DNA of 54,438 nucleotides from positions 1-54,438 of the forward strand of contig NZ_JMLH01000014.1 in NCBI RefSeq assembly GCF_000686665.1, read 5' to 3'. The DNA comes from Thomasclavelia saccharogumia DSM 17460 (GTDB taxonomy: Bacteria > Bacillota_I > Bacilli_A > Erysipelotrichales > Coprobacillaceae). Below, one piece after another: positions 16,009 through 24,962 of this stretch. Below the pieces are notes generated by a model. The model had not been told where the DNA came from and did not search any database. It saw only the letters and a list, made by a program, of their open reading frames with translations. A program made the position numbers and the translations under genes. Position 1 is the first letter of the stretch, and the number at the start of each line of letters is the position of its first letter.

Positions 16009-17931
16009 TTAATGTATCTTTGTCCCATTTGGTAAATCTTTAACACTTATTACTTCCAACAAATCTTTTTTATTACCAGCTAAGATCATTCCTTGTGATT
16101 CAATGCCTCTAATTTTTGCAGGTTTTAAATTTGATACTACAATAACTTTTTTTCCTACAAATTCATTTGGTGAATAATGCTCAGCAATTCCACTTACAAT
16201 TTGCCGTACTTCATTTCCAATATCTATTTTAGAAACTAATAATTTATCTGCTTCAGGATGTTTTTTAGATTCAATGACTGTACCAACAATCAATTCAACC
16301 TTTTTAAAATCATCTATTGTTATAAAATTGATATCTTTTTTTATTTCTTTTTTTTCTGGTTGTAAAGCTGCTATTTTCTTTTCTATTTCTTTTGGATCTA
16401 AACGTGCAAATAACATTTCTGGTTTTTCAATTACTTTAGTTCCCTCTTGATACAAACCAAATTTATTTAAATCCAATAAATTTCTTTGATCTGTATTTAT
16501 TTGATCAAGAATTTTATTTGCTGTTGAAGGCATAAAGGGAATTAAAGCTACAGCACTAAAACGAATACTTTCAATTAAGTTATAAAGTACTGTTGCTAAA
16601 CGTTCTCTTTTACTTTCTTCCTTAGCTAATGCCCATGGCATTGTTTCATCAATATATTTATTAGTTCTTCGAAGTAATGTAAAAATTGCATCTAATGCAT
16701 CAGAAGATTTAAATTTATCCATTTTTTCAATTACTTTTTTAGGCATTTCTAATGCTACTTTAATTAGTTCATCATCTATCTCTTCCTTAACACCTGGATT
16801 ACTAACAATACCATTAAAATATTTATTAGACATTGCAATTGTTCTATTTACTAAATTACCTAATATATTTGCTAGATCTGAATTAATTCTTTCAATTAAT
16901 AAATCCCAAGTTATACTTCCATCATTATCAAATGGTATTTCTCGTAAAACATAATATCTTACAGCATCTACACCAAAAATATCTACTAAATCATCTGCAT
17001 AGATAACGTTACCCTTTGATTTAGACATCTTGCTTTCTCCTTGTAATAACCATGGATGTCCAAACACTTGTTTAGGCAAAGGAATATCTAATGCCATCAA
17101 CATTATAGGCCAGTAAATAGTATGAAAACGTACAATATCTTTACCTATTAAATGTAAATCAGCAGGCCAAAATTTATTATATAGTTCTCCATGATTTCCA
17201 TCTACATCATAGCCTAATCCTGTAATATAATTAGTCAATGCATCTATCCACACATAAACAACATGCTTAGGATCAAAATCAACAGGAATTGACCAGCTAA
17301 ATGATGTTCTAGATACACAAAGATCTTGTAACCCTGGTTTTAAAAAATTATTCATCATTTCATTTTTTCTTGATACAGGTTGGATAAATTCAGGATGTGT
17401 TTCGATGTGATTTATTAAACGTTCTGAGTATTTAGATAATTTAAAAAAATAAGCTTCTTCTTTCGCTTCCTTAACTTTTCCACCACAATCTGGACAGTTA
17501 CCATCTACAAGCTGTGACTCTGTGAAAAAAGACTCGCATGCAGTACAATACTTACCTTCATAATATCCTAAATATATATCACCTTTATCATATAATTTTT
17601 TAAATATTTTTTGAACTTGTTGTTTATGATACTCGTCCGTTGTTCTCATGAAACGATCATAAGTTGTGTCCATTAAGTCCCAAATTCTTTTTACTTCTGC
17701 AGCTTTTTCATCAACGAACTGTTTAGGATCTATACCAGCTTCCTTTGCTTTTAATTCTATTTTTTCTCCATGTTCATCTGTACCAGTTTGAAAATAGACA
17801 TTATATCCTTCTTGACGTTTAAATCTAGCTATTGCATCAGCTAAAATTATTTCATATGTATTTCCAATATGAGGCTTACCAGATGTATATGTTATAGCAG
17901 TAGTTAAATAATAATCTTTTTCATTTTTCAT
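16009..17931 (-). CDS. metG: Methionyl-tRNA synthetase
   Basis: Charges tRNA-Met with methionine. The 640-residue class I enzyme has the HIGN signature (SGKPHIGNTYE), a zinc knuckle with four cysteines (CTACESFF ... CPDCGG), the KMSKSKG loop near residue 300, an anticodon-binding helical domain, and a C-terminal tRNA-binding EMAPII/OB domain from about residue 535. The ATG at 17931 is about 10 bases after AGGAG; a longer frame would start with TTG. It is under a T-box leader immediately upstream and stands at the end of the rsmI-to-metG order known from Bacillus. Confidence 0.96.
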   Translation of the reverse strand: MKNEKDYYLTTAITYTSGKPHIGNTYEIILADAIARFKRQEGYNVYFQTGTDEHGEKIELKAKEAGIDPKQFVDEKAAEVKRIWDLMDTTYDRFMRTTDEYHKQQVQKIFKKLYDKGDIYLGYYEGKYCTACESFFTESQLVDGNCPDCGGKVKEAKEEAYFFKLSKYSERLINHIETHPEFIQPVSRKNEMMNNFLKPGLQDLCVSRTSFSWSIPVDFDPKHVVYVWIDALTNYITGLGYDVDGNHGELYNKFWPADLHLIGKDIVRFHTIYWPIMLMALDIPLPKQVFGHPWLLQGESKMSKSKGNVIYADDLVDIFGVDAVRYYVLREIPFDNDGSITWDLLIERINSDLANILGNLVNRTIAMSNKYFNGIVSNPGVKEEIDDELIKVALEMPKKVIEKMDKFKSSDALDAIFTLLRRTNKYIDETMPWALAKEESKRERLATVLYNLIESIRFSAVALIPFMPSTANKILDQINTDQRNLLDLNKFGLYQEGTKVIEKPEMLFARLDPKEIEKKIAALQPEKKEIKKDINFITIDDFKKVELIVGTVIESKKHPEADKLLVSKIDIGNEVRQIVSGIAEHYSPNEFVGKKVIVVSNLKPAKIRGIESQGMILAGNKKDLLEVISVKDLPNGTKIH

Positions 17932-17951
17932 AATCAATATTCTCCTTTCAA

Positions 17952-18215
17952 ATAAAAAAAGTCCTTACAAAAGGACGAATTATCGCGGTACCACCTTTTT
18001 TACACATATGTGTCACTCAATACTTTTAACGCAAGTTACACGGTTATCTTTAACTATTCAAGATAACAGCTCCAGGACCATCACATAAAGCTTGACTCTT
18101 AGTTTTCACCACCCACTAAGTCTCTATAAGTGTTACTTTAACATTTTCCCTTCTTTGCTTTTCCCACTATTAACTTTAACAAACAATCCTTCTAAAGTCA
18201 AATCAAATTTAATTA
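17952..18215 (-). promoter_or_regulatory. T-box riboswitch of metG
   Basis: The leader carries the T-box sequence AAGGTGGTACCGCG (17984-17997) that binds the tRNA acceptor end, followed by the terminator stem GTCCTT-TTGT-AAGGAC (17961-17976) and a T-run. Upstream stems include a GGGTGG...GTGAAAACTAAG hairpin. An ATG, the expected Met specifier, occurs at 18084-18086 and again at 18079-18081 downstream of that hairpin. Uncharged tRNA-Met would permit transcription of metG. Confidence 0.92.
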
Positions 18216-18271
18216 GGATAATAATCTTATTATTCACTATTTTATATTAATTATTCAAAATTTATAGTTAA

Positions 18272-18287
18272 TGTTTCACGTGAAACA
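18272..18287. other. parS site (ParB/Spo0J binding)
   Basis: TGTTTCACGTGAAACA is an exact match to the Bacillus parS consensus. It lies between the relQ-type stop codon and the metG leader. It is one of three such sites within 5 kb, about 27 kb from dnaA. Confidence 0.92.
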
Positions 18288-18288
18288 T

Positions 18289-18924
18289 TTAATTACTTCT
18301 ATTTTGATTCAATTCCAAATATATTTTTTGCATTTCCATATCTGTTTTTGCCATCATATCAGCACAATTTTTTAATCTCCTTTGAATTTGAATATTTGCA
18401 TTTTTAGTTCCTTTATAAACCAATTCATGTTCTAAAGATGCCCAACAATCCATAGCAATTGTTCTAATCTGTATTTCTACAGGAATATAAATAATTCCAT
18501 TTCGTTGATATACTGGTACTTTTATTATTAAATGTAAACTACGATAACCATTATTTTTAGGATATTGAATATAGTTAGACTGTTTTATTTGAATAACATC
18601 ATCTTGTAAAACTAGTAGTTGAGCAATATATTGAATATCATTGATATAATTGCATATTACTCTAAGTCCGGCAATATCATTTAATTGGCACATTCCTTGA
18701 TAATTTTGTTCCAATCCTTTTCTTTTTAATTTTTCTAATATACTAACTGATGATTTTATCCTACTTTGTATAGCATGAATAGGGCTGTATTGATAATTTA
18801 ACTTAAGCTCTTCATCAATTATTTCCAATTTTGTTTTTACAATTTTTATTGCTGCTTTATATGGTTGCATCATTGTTTCAAAATCTATTTCATTTTGTTT
18901 AATATTAATTATATCTTTATTCAT
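18289..18924 (-). CDS. Small alarmone synthetase (RelQ/YjbM type)
   Basis: Makes (p)ppGpp from GTP or GDP and ATP. The 211-residue protein has only the synthetase domain, with LNDIAGLRVICNY, the GYRSLHL segment, the EIQIRTIAMDCWASLEHELVYK motif, and no HD hydrolase or TGS/ACT domains. This length and layout match RelQ-type SAS enzymes. The ATG is separated from a strong AGGAGG by a 9-bp hairpin. A parS site begins one base after the stop. It is inserted between metG and the rsmI run, where Bacillus has abrB. Confidence 0.9.
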   Translation of the reverse strand: MNKDIINIKQNEIDFETMMQPYKAAIKIVKTKLEIIDEELKLNYQYSPIHAIQSRIKSSVSILEKLKRKGLEQNYQGMCQLNDIAGLRVICNYINDIQYIAQLLVLQDDVIQIKQSNYIQYPKNNGYRSLHLIIKVPVYQRNGIIYIPVEIQIRTIAMDCWASLEHELVYKGTKNANIQIQRRLKNCADMMAKTDMEMQKIYLELNQNRSN

Positions 18925-18957
18925 TATTTTTACCGAATGTTACATTCGGTACCTCCT
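18925..18957 (-). promoter_or_regulatory. Shine-Dalgarno / hairpin / start arrangement of the alarmone synthetase
   Basis: Minus strand order: AGGAGG (18952-18957), perfect stem TACCGAATG-TAA-CATTCGGTA (18931-18951), AAAATA, ATG. Linear spacing from AGGAGG to ATG is 27 bases; with the stem folded it is 6. The sequence ATG-TAA sits in the stem and loop, 6 bases after AGGAGG. Confidence 0.7.
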
Positions 18958-19250
18958 TTTTATTAAAATTTTCATATAATTAAATTTATTCTACAGATTA
19001 TTATATTAAATATTTTTATCATTAATACATCAAAATTATGGATATTTATGTTAAAAAACATTTTTAATTTACATATTTAGACTTATTTATATAATATTTT
19101 ATAATTTTAAATTCGTTTTTTGTTGATTTAAAGATTTGTTAATATAATTTTTCTTATTGATTAATAAAAAAAGATCTAAATGAGTAATAAACTCTTTATA
19201 GACCTTTCTTAATAATATAATAAGTATATATTTTTAATTATCTAAAAAAA
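18958..19250. other. AT-rich intergenic region
   Basis: It holds the promoter region of the alarmone synthetase (a TATAAT is visible, with no well-spaced -35) and the terminator of the deacetylase gene (about 19168-19210). No gene is seen. Confidence 0.5.
19168..19210 (-). terminator. Terminator of the deacetylase gene
   Basis: On the minus strand an imperfect long stem (AAGGTCTATAAAGAGT ... ACTCATTTAGATCTT) is followed by a run of seven T residues. Confidence 0.6.
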
Positions 19251-20561
19251 CTATTTTATAACGCTCTTTAATTCAAAATATTGCTCTAATGTATCTAATG
19301 TAACAAATTGATATCCCCTATTATTTAATTCTTCTAATGCTAATTCTAAACCATTTACTGTAAAACTATGAATATCATGTATTAAGATAACCGCACCATC
19401 AAATGCTTTATTTACAATTACATCTTTAATTTTGTTAGCATCTTTCAATTTCCAATCTTCAGTATCTAAATTCCATAATGCAATTTTCATTCCATTATTT
19501 GATATAGCAGTTTTAACTGTATCATTGATTGATCCAAATGGTGGCCTTATGAATTTAGGTTCATATCCAGTTATTTTAAAAATTGCATTTTGAGTATTAA
19601 CAATTTGATCATTTATCCCATTTAGATCTAATTTTTTCAAATCAGGATGATCCCAAGAATGACTTCCTATTTCAAATCCATGTTCATATACTGTTTTTAC
19701 AACATCTGGATATAACTCAGCATTTTTCCCTAACATGAAAAATGTAGCTCGTCCATTATATTTTTCAAATAATTCAATTACTTTTAAAGTATTGGTTTTA
19801 TGTGGTCCATCATCTAAAGTTATTGCTATCATTTTTTTATTAGGATCCATCTGTGGCTGATCTGCTGGTTTAGCTACATCTAATGGAGCATTAGAAGGAA
19901 TATTTTTATTTGCTAGTTTTATTAAATCTTTATTTTCCTCATAATTTATTTCAACTTTATTTTTTAGTTTTTCATCACTATAAATAAGTAATTTTTTATT
20001 TTCCACAACTATATTAGAACTACTTGAATCAATATCTTCGATTCCATTAATATTAGAAGATAATATACTTTTATAATTATTTCTTAAACAATCTTCAACT
20101 GTTAAAACTTTTTCATTTTTTAAATCATAAGTTAATAACTTATTAGTTGTAGAAATTACATTTACATCTTCATCATATCGATTTATTTTTAATTTTAAAT
20201 TAATATATTGATTAAATACTTCATTAATTGAATAATCCATATATATAATATCTTTACTTTTCTTATTTTCTTTTTGTCCTTTTAGATAATTTTTATAAAA
20301 TTCATTAACTATCTTATTTAATTCTTTATTTTTTGTTTCAGGATAATACATAGATACATATAAATTTTCACTTTCATCTTTATAATGTTTTACTTCACCT
20401 ATACTTTTGTTATCTTCGTTATATTGATTAAATTGATCATATATATTATCTTTATTATAAAAATAAAATATTCCACCTATAATAATTGCAATTATCAGTA
20501 AAATTATTATTATATATTTTATTTTTCTTTCATGTAATTCTCTTATATAATTATAATTCAT
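19251..20561 (-). CDS. Membrane-anchored polysaccharide deacetylase
   Basis: Probably removes N-acetyl groups from peptidoglycan or another surface glycan. The 436-residue protein has an N-terminal membrane anchor (about 15-31), a DUF3298/DUF4163-like beta domain (about 55-215) and a C-terminal NodB domain. Catalytic motifs are visible: TLDDGPH (motif 1), GSHSWDHPDL (motif 2 with the metal-binding histidines), RPPFG (motif 3), DTEDW (motif 4) and ILIHDIHSFT (motif 5). The order resembles PgdA-type lysozyme-resistance deacetylases. It sits between rsmI and the alarmone synthetase, an insertion relative to the Bacillus order. Confidence 0.87.
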   Translation of the reverse strand: MNYNYIRELHERKIKYIIIILLIIAIIIGGIFYFYNKDNIYDQFNQYNEDNKSIGEVKHYKDESENLYVSMYYPETKNKELNKIVNEFYKNYLKGQKENKKSKDIIYMDYSINEVFNQYINLKLKINRYDEDVNVISTTNKLLTYDLKNEKVLTVEDCLRNNYKSILSSNINGIEDIDSSSSNIVVENKKLLIYSDEKLKNKVEINYEENKDLIKLANKNIPSNAPLDVAKPADQPQMDPNKKMIAITLDDGPHKTNTLKVIELFEKYNGRATFFMLGKNAELYPDVVKTVYEHGFEIGSHSWDHPDLKKLDLNGINDQIVNTQNAIFKITGYEPKFIRPPFGSINDTVKTAISNNGMKIALWNLDTEDWKLKDANKIKDVIVNKAFDGAVILIHDIHSFTVNGLELALEELNNRGYQFVTLDTLEQYFELKSVIK

Positions 20562-20633
20562 TCATTTTCCATCCTTTCATCTCTTATATAATACTTTATT
20601 TGTAGAATTAAATCAAATTAATTGTTTTTATAA

Positions 20634-20679
20634 AATTTATATATTTAATGTTTCATGTGAAACATTAAATATATAAATT
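20634..20679. other. parS-like site inside a 46-bp palindrome
   Basis: The core TGTTTCATGTGAAACA (20649-20664) differs from the parS consensus at one centre base (CG to TG). The flanks extend the symmetry to 22-bp arms (20634-20655 and 20658-20679) around the TG centre. It lies between the deacetylase start and the rsmI stop. Confidence 0.7.
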
Positions 20680-20685
20680 AAAGTT

Positions 20686-20712
20686 AAAAAAGACGATTTA
20701 CTCGTCTTTTTT
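20686..20712 (-). terminator. Terminator overlapping the end of rsmI
   Basis: AAAAAAGACGA pairs with TCGTCTTTTTT (20686-20696 / 20702-20712). The stem includes the last rsmI codons. Confidence 0.75.
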
Positions 20713-21552
20713 ATGATATGCTGCATAAACTTCATTTTTCTTAATTTTCCTTAATTTAGCAACTTCTTTTATTGAATCTTTAACTGACATTCCTTTAGCA
20801 ACATATTCATTGACGTGTTCAACGATAGTTTGCTCAAAAACATCCTCTTCTATAACATTAATATTACCAGAAACAATAATTACCATTTCACCTTTTAATT
20901 CATCTATGATATTTAATACTTCACTTATTTTACCTCTTATGATTTCTTCATGCTTTTTTGTAATTTCTCTACATAGAGCAATCTCGCGATCTCCAAAAAT
21001 CTCTAACATTAATTTTAATGTTTTTGCAATTCGATGTGGCGATTCATATAAAACTAAAGTTTCTTGATACTTTTTCAAATTTTCCAATTCTTTTTTCTTT
21101 TTCTTATCCTGATGATCTAAAAAGCCATAAAATATAAAAGGTTGTGGAACTATTCCAGAAACAACAAGAGCATCAAGACAAGCATTTGCACCACTAATTG
21201 GAATAACATTTATTTCATTTGCAATTGCTTCTTTTACTAATTCAAAGCCAGGATCTGATATAGCAGGATATCCAGCATCACTAACTAATGCGATATTATT
21301 TCCCTCTAATAATAAATTAATTATTTTAGGTATAGAGTGTATAATATTATGTTCATGGTGAGATATCAATTTTGTCTTTATATTATAATAATTTAATAAT
21401 TTAACAGTATTACGTGTATCTTCAGCACCAATATAATCTACTTCTTTTAAAATTCTTATTGCTCGATATGTAATTTCTTCTAAATTTCCTATTGGTGTTG
21501 CAACGAGATATAAACACGGATGACCATTTTCAAAACTTTTTTGCCTATTCAT
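20698..21552 (-). CDS. rsmI: 16S rRNA (cytidine(1402)-2'-O)-methyltransferase
   Basis: Adds the 2'-O-methyl group to C1402 in the decoding centre. The 284-residue protein has the tetrapyrrole-methylase fold signatures LYLVATPIGNLEEITYRAIRIL at the start, GAEDTRNT, LVSDAGYPAISDPG and PISGANACLDALVVSG. The ATG at 21552 is chosen because GGAG lies 9 bases upstream; a longer frame begins with TTG and no site. It overlaps yabB by 8 bases, so translation is probably coupled. Confidence 0.94.
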   Translation of the reverse strand: MNRQKSFENGHPCLYLVATPIGNLEEITYRAIRILKEVDYIGAEDTRNTVKLLNYYNIKTKLISHHEHNIIHSIPKIINLLLEGNNIALVSDAGYPAISDPGFELVKEAIANEINVIPISGANACLDALVVSGIVPQPFIFYGFLDHQDKKKKKELENLKKYQETLVLYESPHRIAKTLKLMLEIFGDREIALCREITKKHEEIIRGKISEVLNIIDELKGEMVIIVSGNINVIEEDVFEQTIVEHVNEYVAKGMSVKDSIKEVAKLRKIKKNEVYAAYHKKDE

Positions 21553-22279
21553 CGATTTTTTCTCCAAACATTTTTCTTACTTCATTACTATAAGTGCCAT
21601 CTTCGTTATGAGCATATAATGGTGGTTCAATCTTTAATCCATTTTTTCCTTTATATATTCCTTCAACTAATAAAATATGACTTTCTCGACCATATTTAGG
21701 ATATACAAATCTAATTCTTTTAGGTTCTATCTCATATTTTTGCATAATATTTAAAATTTCAATCATTCTATCAGGACGATGAACCATTGCAAATTTACCA
21801 CGATTATCTAAAATTTTTGCAGCACTTTTAATAATTCCTTCTAAATCAATTTTTATTTCATGGCGTGCAATGCTCAAAAATTCATTTTCATTTATATTAC
21901 TATCTTCATCTACTTTAAAAAAAGGTGGATTACATATTACAAGTCCAACTTTTGAAGAATTTTTTACATATTCACTTATATCATCATGGATTATTTCAAT
22001 TTGTTCACTCAAGTTATTGAGCATAACATTCTTCTTTGCCAATTCAACTGCTTCTAACTGTATTTCTATTCCTATAATTTTTTTATCAGTTCTTGTTGAT
22101 AAAAGCAATGGAATTGCTGCATTATTAGTGCCAAAATCAACTATTTTCTTAACATCTTTAGTAATAGTGCAAAAATTAGCTAATAATACTGTATCCAAAG
22201 AAAAGTTAAACATATCTTTTCTTTGGATTATCTTCATATGATTAAAAGCTAATAAATAATTAGTTACTTCATTATCCAT
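21545..22279 (-). CDS. yabB: tRNA1(Val) (adenine(37)-N6)-methyltransferase-like protein (YabB)
   Basis: The 244-residue class I methyltransferase has motif I IVDFGTNNAAIPLLLS, an acidic GIEIQLEAVELA motif and the N6-adenine catalytic NPPF (LVICNPPFFK). The family modifies A37 of tRNA in E. coli (TrmN6); the Bacillus homologue is YabB. It begins two bases after the ricT stop and overlaps rsmI, in the Bacillus order but without YabA or YazA between. Confidence 0.88.
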   Translation of the reverse strand: MDNEVTNYLLAFNHMKIIQRKDMFNFSLDTVLLANFCTITKDVKKIVDFGTNNAAIPLLLSTRTDKKIIGIEIQLEAVELAKKNVMLNNLSEQIEIIHDDISEYVKNSSKVGLVICNPPFFKVDEDSNINENEFLSIARHEIKIDLEGIIKSAAKILDNRGKFAMVHRPDRMIEILNIMQKYEIEPKRIRFVYPKYGRESHILLVEGIYKGKNGLKIEPPLYAHNEDGTYSNEVRKMFGEKIDE

Positions 22280-22281
22280 AC

Positions 22282-23094
22282 TTAATTATTATCCAAACGT
22301 TTAAAATTAATTTCATTTAACCCAACAAAAATTATCGCACCATTATTATCAATTTTAACTAAATCATTAATTACATTAAGACCTAATACCTTGACTTCTT
22401 TACCTTCATATTTCACTCTGCTTCCAATTTTAGGAAAGCGTTGTTTTTCAATCGTATAAACTTCATCTTCATACTTTAAACAGCACATTAATCTACCACA
22501 AGCACCCGATATTTTTTCTATATTTATAGCCAGCATCTGATTTTTAGCCATATTTATAGATACACCATTAAATTCTCCAAATAAAGATGTACAGCACAAT
22601 GGTAATCCACATGTTCCTATTCCACCTATTACTTTAGCTTTATCCCTAGGACCAATTTGACGAAGTTCAATACGACATCTAAATACTGTTGCTAATTCTT
22701 TTAATAATTCTCTAAAATCTACCCGATCATCAGATGTATACATAAAAATAACTTTAGCTTTATCTAGAGTAAATTCACAATTAGTTAACTGCATATCTAC
22801 ATCATATCTTGACACTATATCTCTACAAGTTATTAAAGCTTCCTGAGCATCAATTAAATTTTTTTTATATGCCTCTACATCTTTTTGATCAGCTAGACGT
22901 AAAATTGGTTTTAATTCTGTATCAAGATTAAATTTTTCTATTTCCATTAATTCTTGCGATATTTCACCTAACTCCAGTCCTCTAGCTGTTTCCACAACTA
23001 CATAATCACCTTTTTTTAAATCTAAATCCGTAGAAAAATAATATACTTTTCCTGCACTTTTAAATTTTACACTTGCTAATCTAAGATTTTGCAT
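22282..23094 (-). CDS. ricT: RicT (YaaT), PSP1-domain protein
   Basis: Part of the Y-complex (RicA-RicF-RicT) that directs RNase Y processing and affects sporulation, competence and biofilm in Bacillus. The 270-residue protein is a PSP1 domain with the conserved cysteines used for iron-sulphur binding (GTCGLPLCCTSLFG and GACGRLMCCLKYE). The ATG follows GAGAGGTG. It lies 12 bases after holB, as in Bacillus. Confidence 0.93.
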   Translation of the reverse strand: MQNLRLASVKFKSAGKVYYFSTDLDLKKGDYVVVETARGLELGEISQELMEIEKFNLDTELKPILRLADQKDVEAYKKNLIDAQEALITCRDIVSRYDVDMQLTNCEFTLDKAKVIFMYTSDDRVDFRELLKELATVFRCRIELRQIGPRDKAKVIGGIGTCGLPLCCTSLFGEFNGVSINMAKNQMLAINIEKISGACGRLMCCLKYEDEVYTIEKQRFPKIGSRVKYEGKEVKVLGLNVINDLVKIDNNGAIIFVGLNEINFKRLDNN

Positions 23095-23106
23095 AGTAAC
23101 ACCTCT

Positions 23107-24048
23107 CTATAATCTATACATAAAACTATCCATTAATAATGCAATATTAGCATTACTTTCTATATTATAAATAGTCTCTAATACTAATTCAATTTGTTTT
23201 ATTAATGTAGTTTCTTCAACATTGATATTTTTAAATAAATTGACATTTTCAGAATATAATACTTTTTGATTATGTTTCACGTGAAACACATCCTTCATTG
23301 CTAATAATAACATATTCAAAAATAATTTAATATCCTCACGCTCTTTATATTTTTTTAATAAATTAGTCTGAGTATTAATAATTAAATTATTACGCTTAAA
23401 ATATAAATCATCAATAAAATTTATTACTTGTAAATACATATAATTAAACCGATCATCATATAATTTTTTTGCTTCATTAACATCAGCTGCTAAAAAAGCT
23501 AACACATTAGCAGCATCATTAGGAATATTATCACTAATCAATTGTTCTATAATACTTTCTTTACTATCCGGCTGTATATCTATTACTTGACATCGCGAAA
23601 TAATCGTTGGTAAAACCCTATTAATATTTTTTGCTGTAAATAAAGCATAAATTCCTTCATTAGGTTCTTCCAATATTTTTAATAAAGTATTCATCGCTTC
23701 TTTAGTAGAATATTCGATATTTTCAATTATGTATATCTTTGCTTTTCCTTCTAATGAAGATTTTTTAAATGTTTCTTGAATTTTTTCAATATCGCTTTTT
23801 TTTATTGAAGCAATATTTCCATCTAATTTAATAATATCACTATATTTATTTTCCAATACTTTTCGACAATCATTACATTTCATACAAGCTAAAGTTTCAT
23901 CACAAATTATCGACATTGCTAAAAAATTTAAAGGCTTTTCTGTATTATTTCCAACTAATAAAAAAGCATGTGGTATTCTATTTTGTGAAAATTCATTATT
24001 GATTAGATGATAAAAAACTGGTTGATATTTTATTAAATAATCTTTCAT
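23107..24048 (-). CDS. holB: DNA polymerase III delta' subunit
   Basis: Clamp-loader subunit. The 313-residue AAA+ protein has a zinc knuckle (CDETLACMKCNDC), the SRC motif in IISRCQ, and the sensor-like TLLKILEEP segment shared with dnaX. As usual for delta', the P-loop is degenerate (LLVGNNTEKP). It overlaps tmk by 4 bases (ATGA). A parS site (23273-23288) lies inside the coding sequence and is read as V-F-H-V-K-H. Confidence 0.93.
   Translation of the reverse strand: MKDYLIKYQPVFYHLINNEFSQNRIPHAFLLVGNNTEKPLNFLAMSIICDETLACMKCNDCRKVLENKYSDIIKLDGNIASIKKSDIEKIQETFKKSSLEGKAKIYIIENIEYSTKEAMNTLLKILEEPNEGIYALFTAKNINRVLPTIISRCQVIDIQPDSKESIIEQLISDNIPNDAANVLAFLAADVNEAKKLYDDRFNYMYLQVINFIDDLYFKRNNLIINTQTNLLKKYKEREDIKLFLNMLLLAMKDVFHVKHNQKVLYSENVNLFKNINVEETTLIKQIELVLETIYNIESNANIALLMDSFMYRL
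23273..23288. other. parS site inside holB
   Basis: TGTTTCACGTGAAACA is an exact match to parS. It is embedded in the holB reading frame. Confidence 0.92.
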
Positions 24049-24665
24049 AACTTATTCCTAATTATTTTTAATGCTTGACTTGCTACTTCATCAATTGATT
24101 TACTTGCATCAATTTTAATAATTCGGTCTGGATATTTATTACAAATAGTTAAATAACCATTATATACCTTTTTATGAAAATCATCAGATTCCAAATCTAG
24201 CCTATCCATATCTCTATTATTCTTATTTATTCTTGCTAAGCCTTGTTCATAAGATATATCAAAAAATATTGTTAAATCAGGTACAATATTGCTAATTGCA
24301 AATAAATTTATCTGATATACTTCATCTATTCCTATTCCTCTTCCAATTCCTTGATAGACTAATGAACTATCCACAAATCGATCACAAATAACTATGTATC
24401 CTGCCTCTAAAGCGGGACTAATTTTTTCTACTAAATGCTGTCTTCTTGCGGCAGCATACAATAAAGCTTCAGTTCGTGCATCCATCGTAATATTTTTTTT
24501 ATCTAAAATTATATTTCTTATCTGTTCAGCTATTTCAATACCACCAGGTTCACGTGTTAATAATACTTTATATCCTTCGGATTGCAATTTTTCAAATATT
24601 ATTTTTGAAATAGTAGTTTTACCACTACCATCTGGTCCTTCCAACGTAATAAACTTACCTCTCAT
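24045..24665 (-). CDS. tmk: Thymidylate kinase
   Basis: Phosphorylates dTMP to dTDP. The 206-residue protein has the P-loop LEGPDGSGKTT, the TREPGG motif, the DRF motif (CDRFVDSSLVYQG) and a LID segment. GAAGGAAG precedes the ATG. It is followed directly by holB with a 4-base overlap and preceded by the bofA-like gene. Confidence 0.96.
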   Translation of the reverse strand: MRGKFITLEGPDGSGKTTISKIIFEKLQSEGYKVLLTREPGGIEIAEQIRNIILDKKNITMDARTEALLYAAARRQHLVEKISPALEAGYIVICDRFVDSSLVYQGIGRGIGIDEVYQINLFAISNIVPDLTIFFDISYEQGLARINKNNRDMDRLDLESDDFHKKVYNGYLTICNKYPDRIIKIDASKSIDEVASQALKIIRNKL

Positions 24666-24798
24666 CTTTACTTCCTTTCTTTTTTATCAAAGCAATCTAT
24701 AATAAATTATAACATATGTCATAATTTGATACAATTTATTCATCTATTAGTACTTAAAAAATAAAATATATATTATTTTAATATTTATTATAAAAATT

Positions 24799-24960
24799 TC
24801 ATAATAAACTTATAAAGTATATAATTATAATTCCAGGATACCCTAACATAGCTAAAATAAAAATATTTAAAATATTAAAAGCAAAATAATTATTTGTTAA
24901 TATATTTAATATATATAAGATTATAATTGATTTAAACAAGGCTAATATAATTTTTCGCAT
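24799..24960 (-). CDS. bofA: BofA-like small membrane protein (pro-sigma-K processing inhibitor family)
   Basis: A 53-codon gene between recR and tmk. The ATG (24958-24960) has GAGGTG 6 bases upstream. The product is almost wholly hydrophobic: MRKIILALFKSIIILYI, then a second helix with LNIFILAMLGYPGIIII. A G-x-P-G turn before the final helix is the hallmark of BofA C-termini (LGIPG in Bacillus). Position immediately after recR is exactly that of bofA in Bacillus. BofA holds back SpoIVFB cleavage of pro-sigma-K in the mother cell. At 53 residues it is shorter than Bacillus BofA (87) and lacks the first helix. The ribosome-binding site is inside a hairpin. Confidence 0.65.
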   Translation of the reverse strand: MRKIILALFKSIIILYILNILTNNYFAFNILNIFILAMLGYPGIIIIYFISLL

Positions 24961-24962
24961 AA

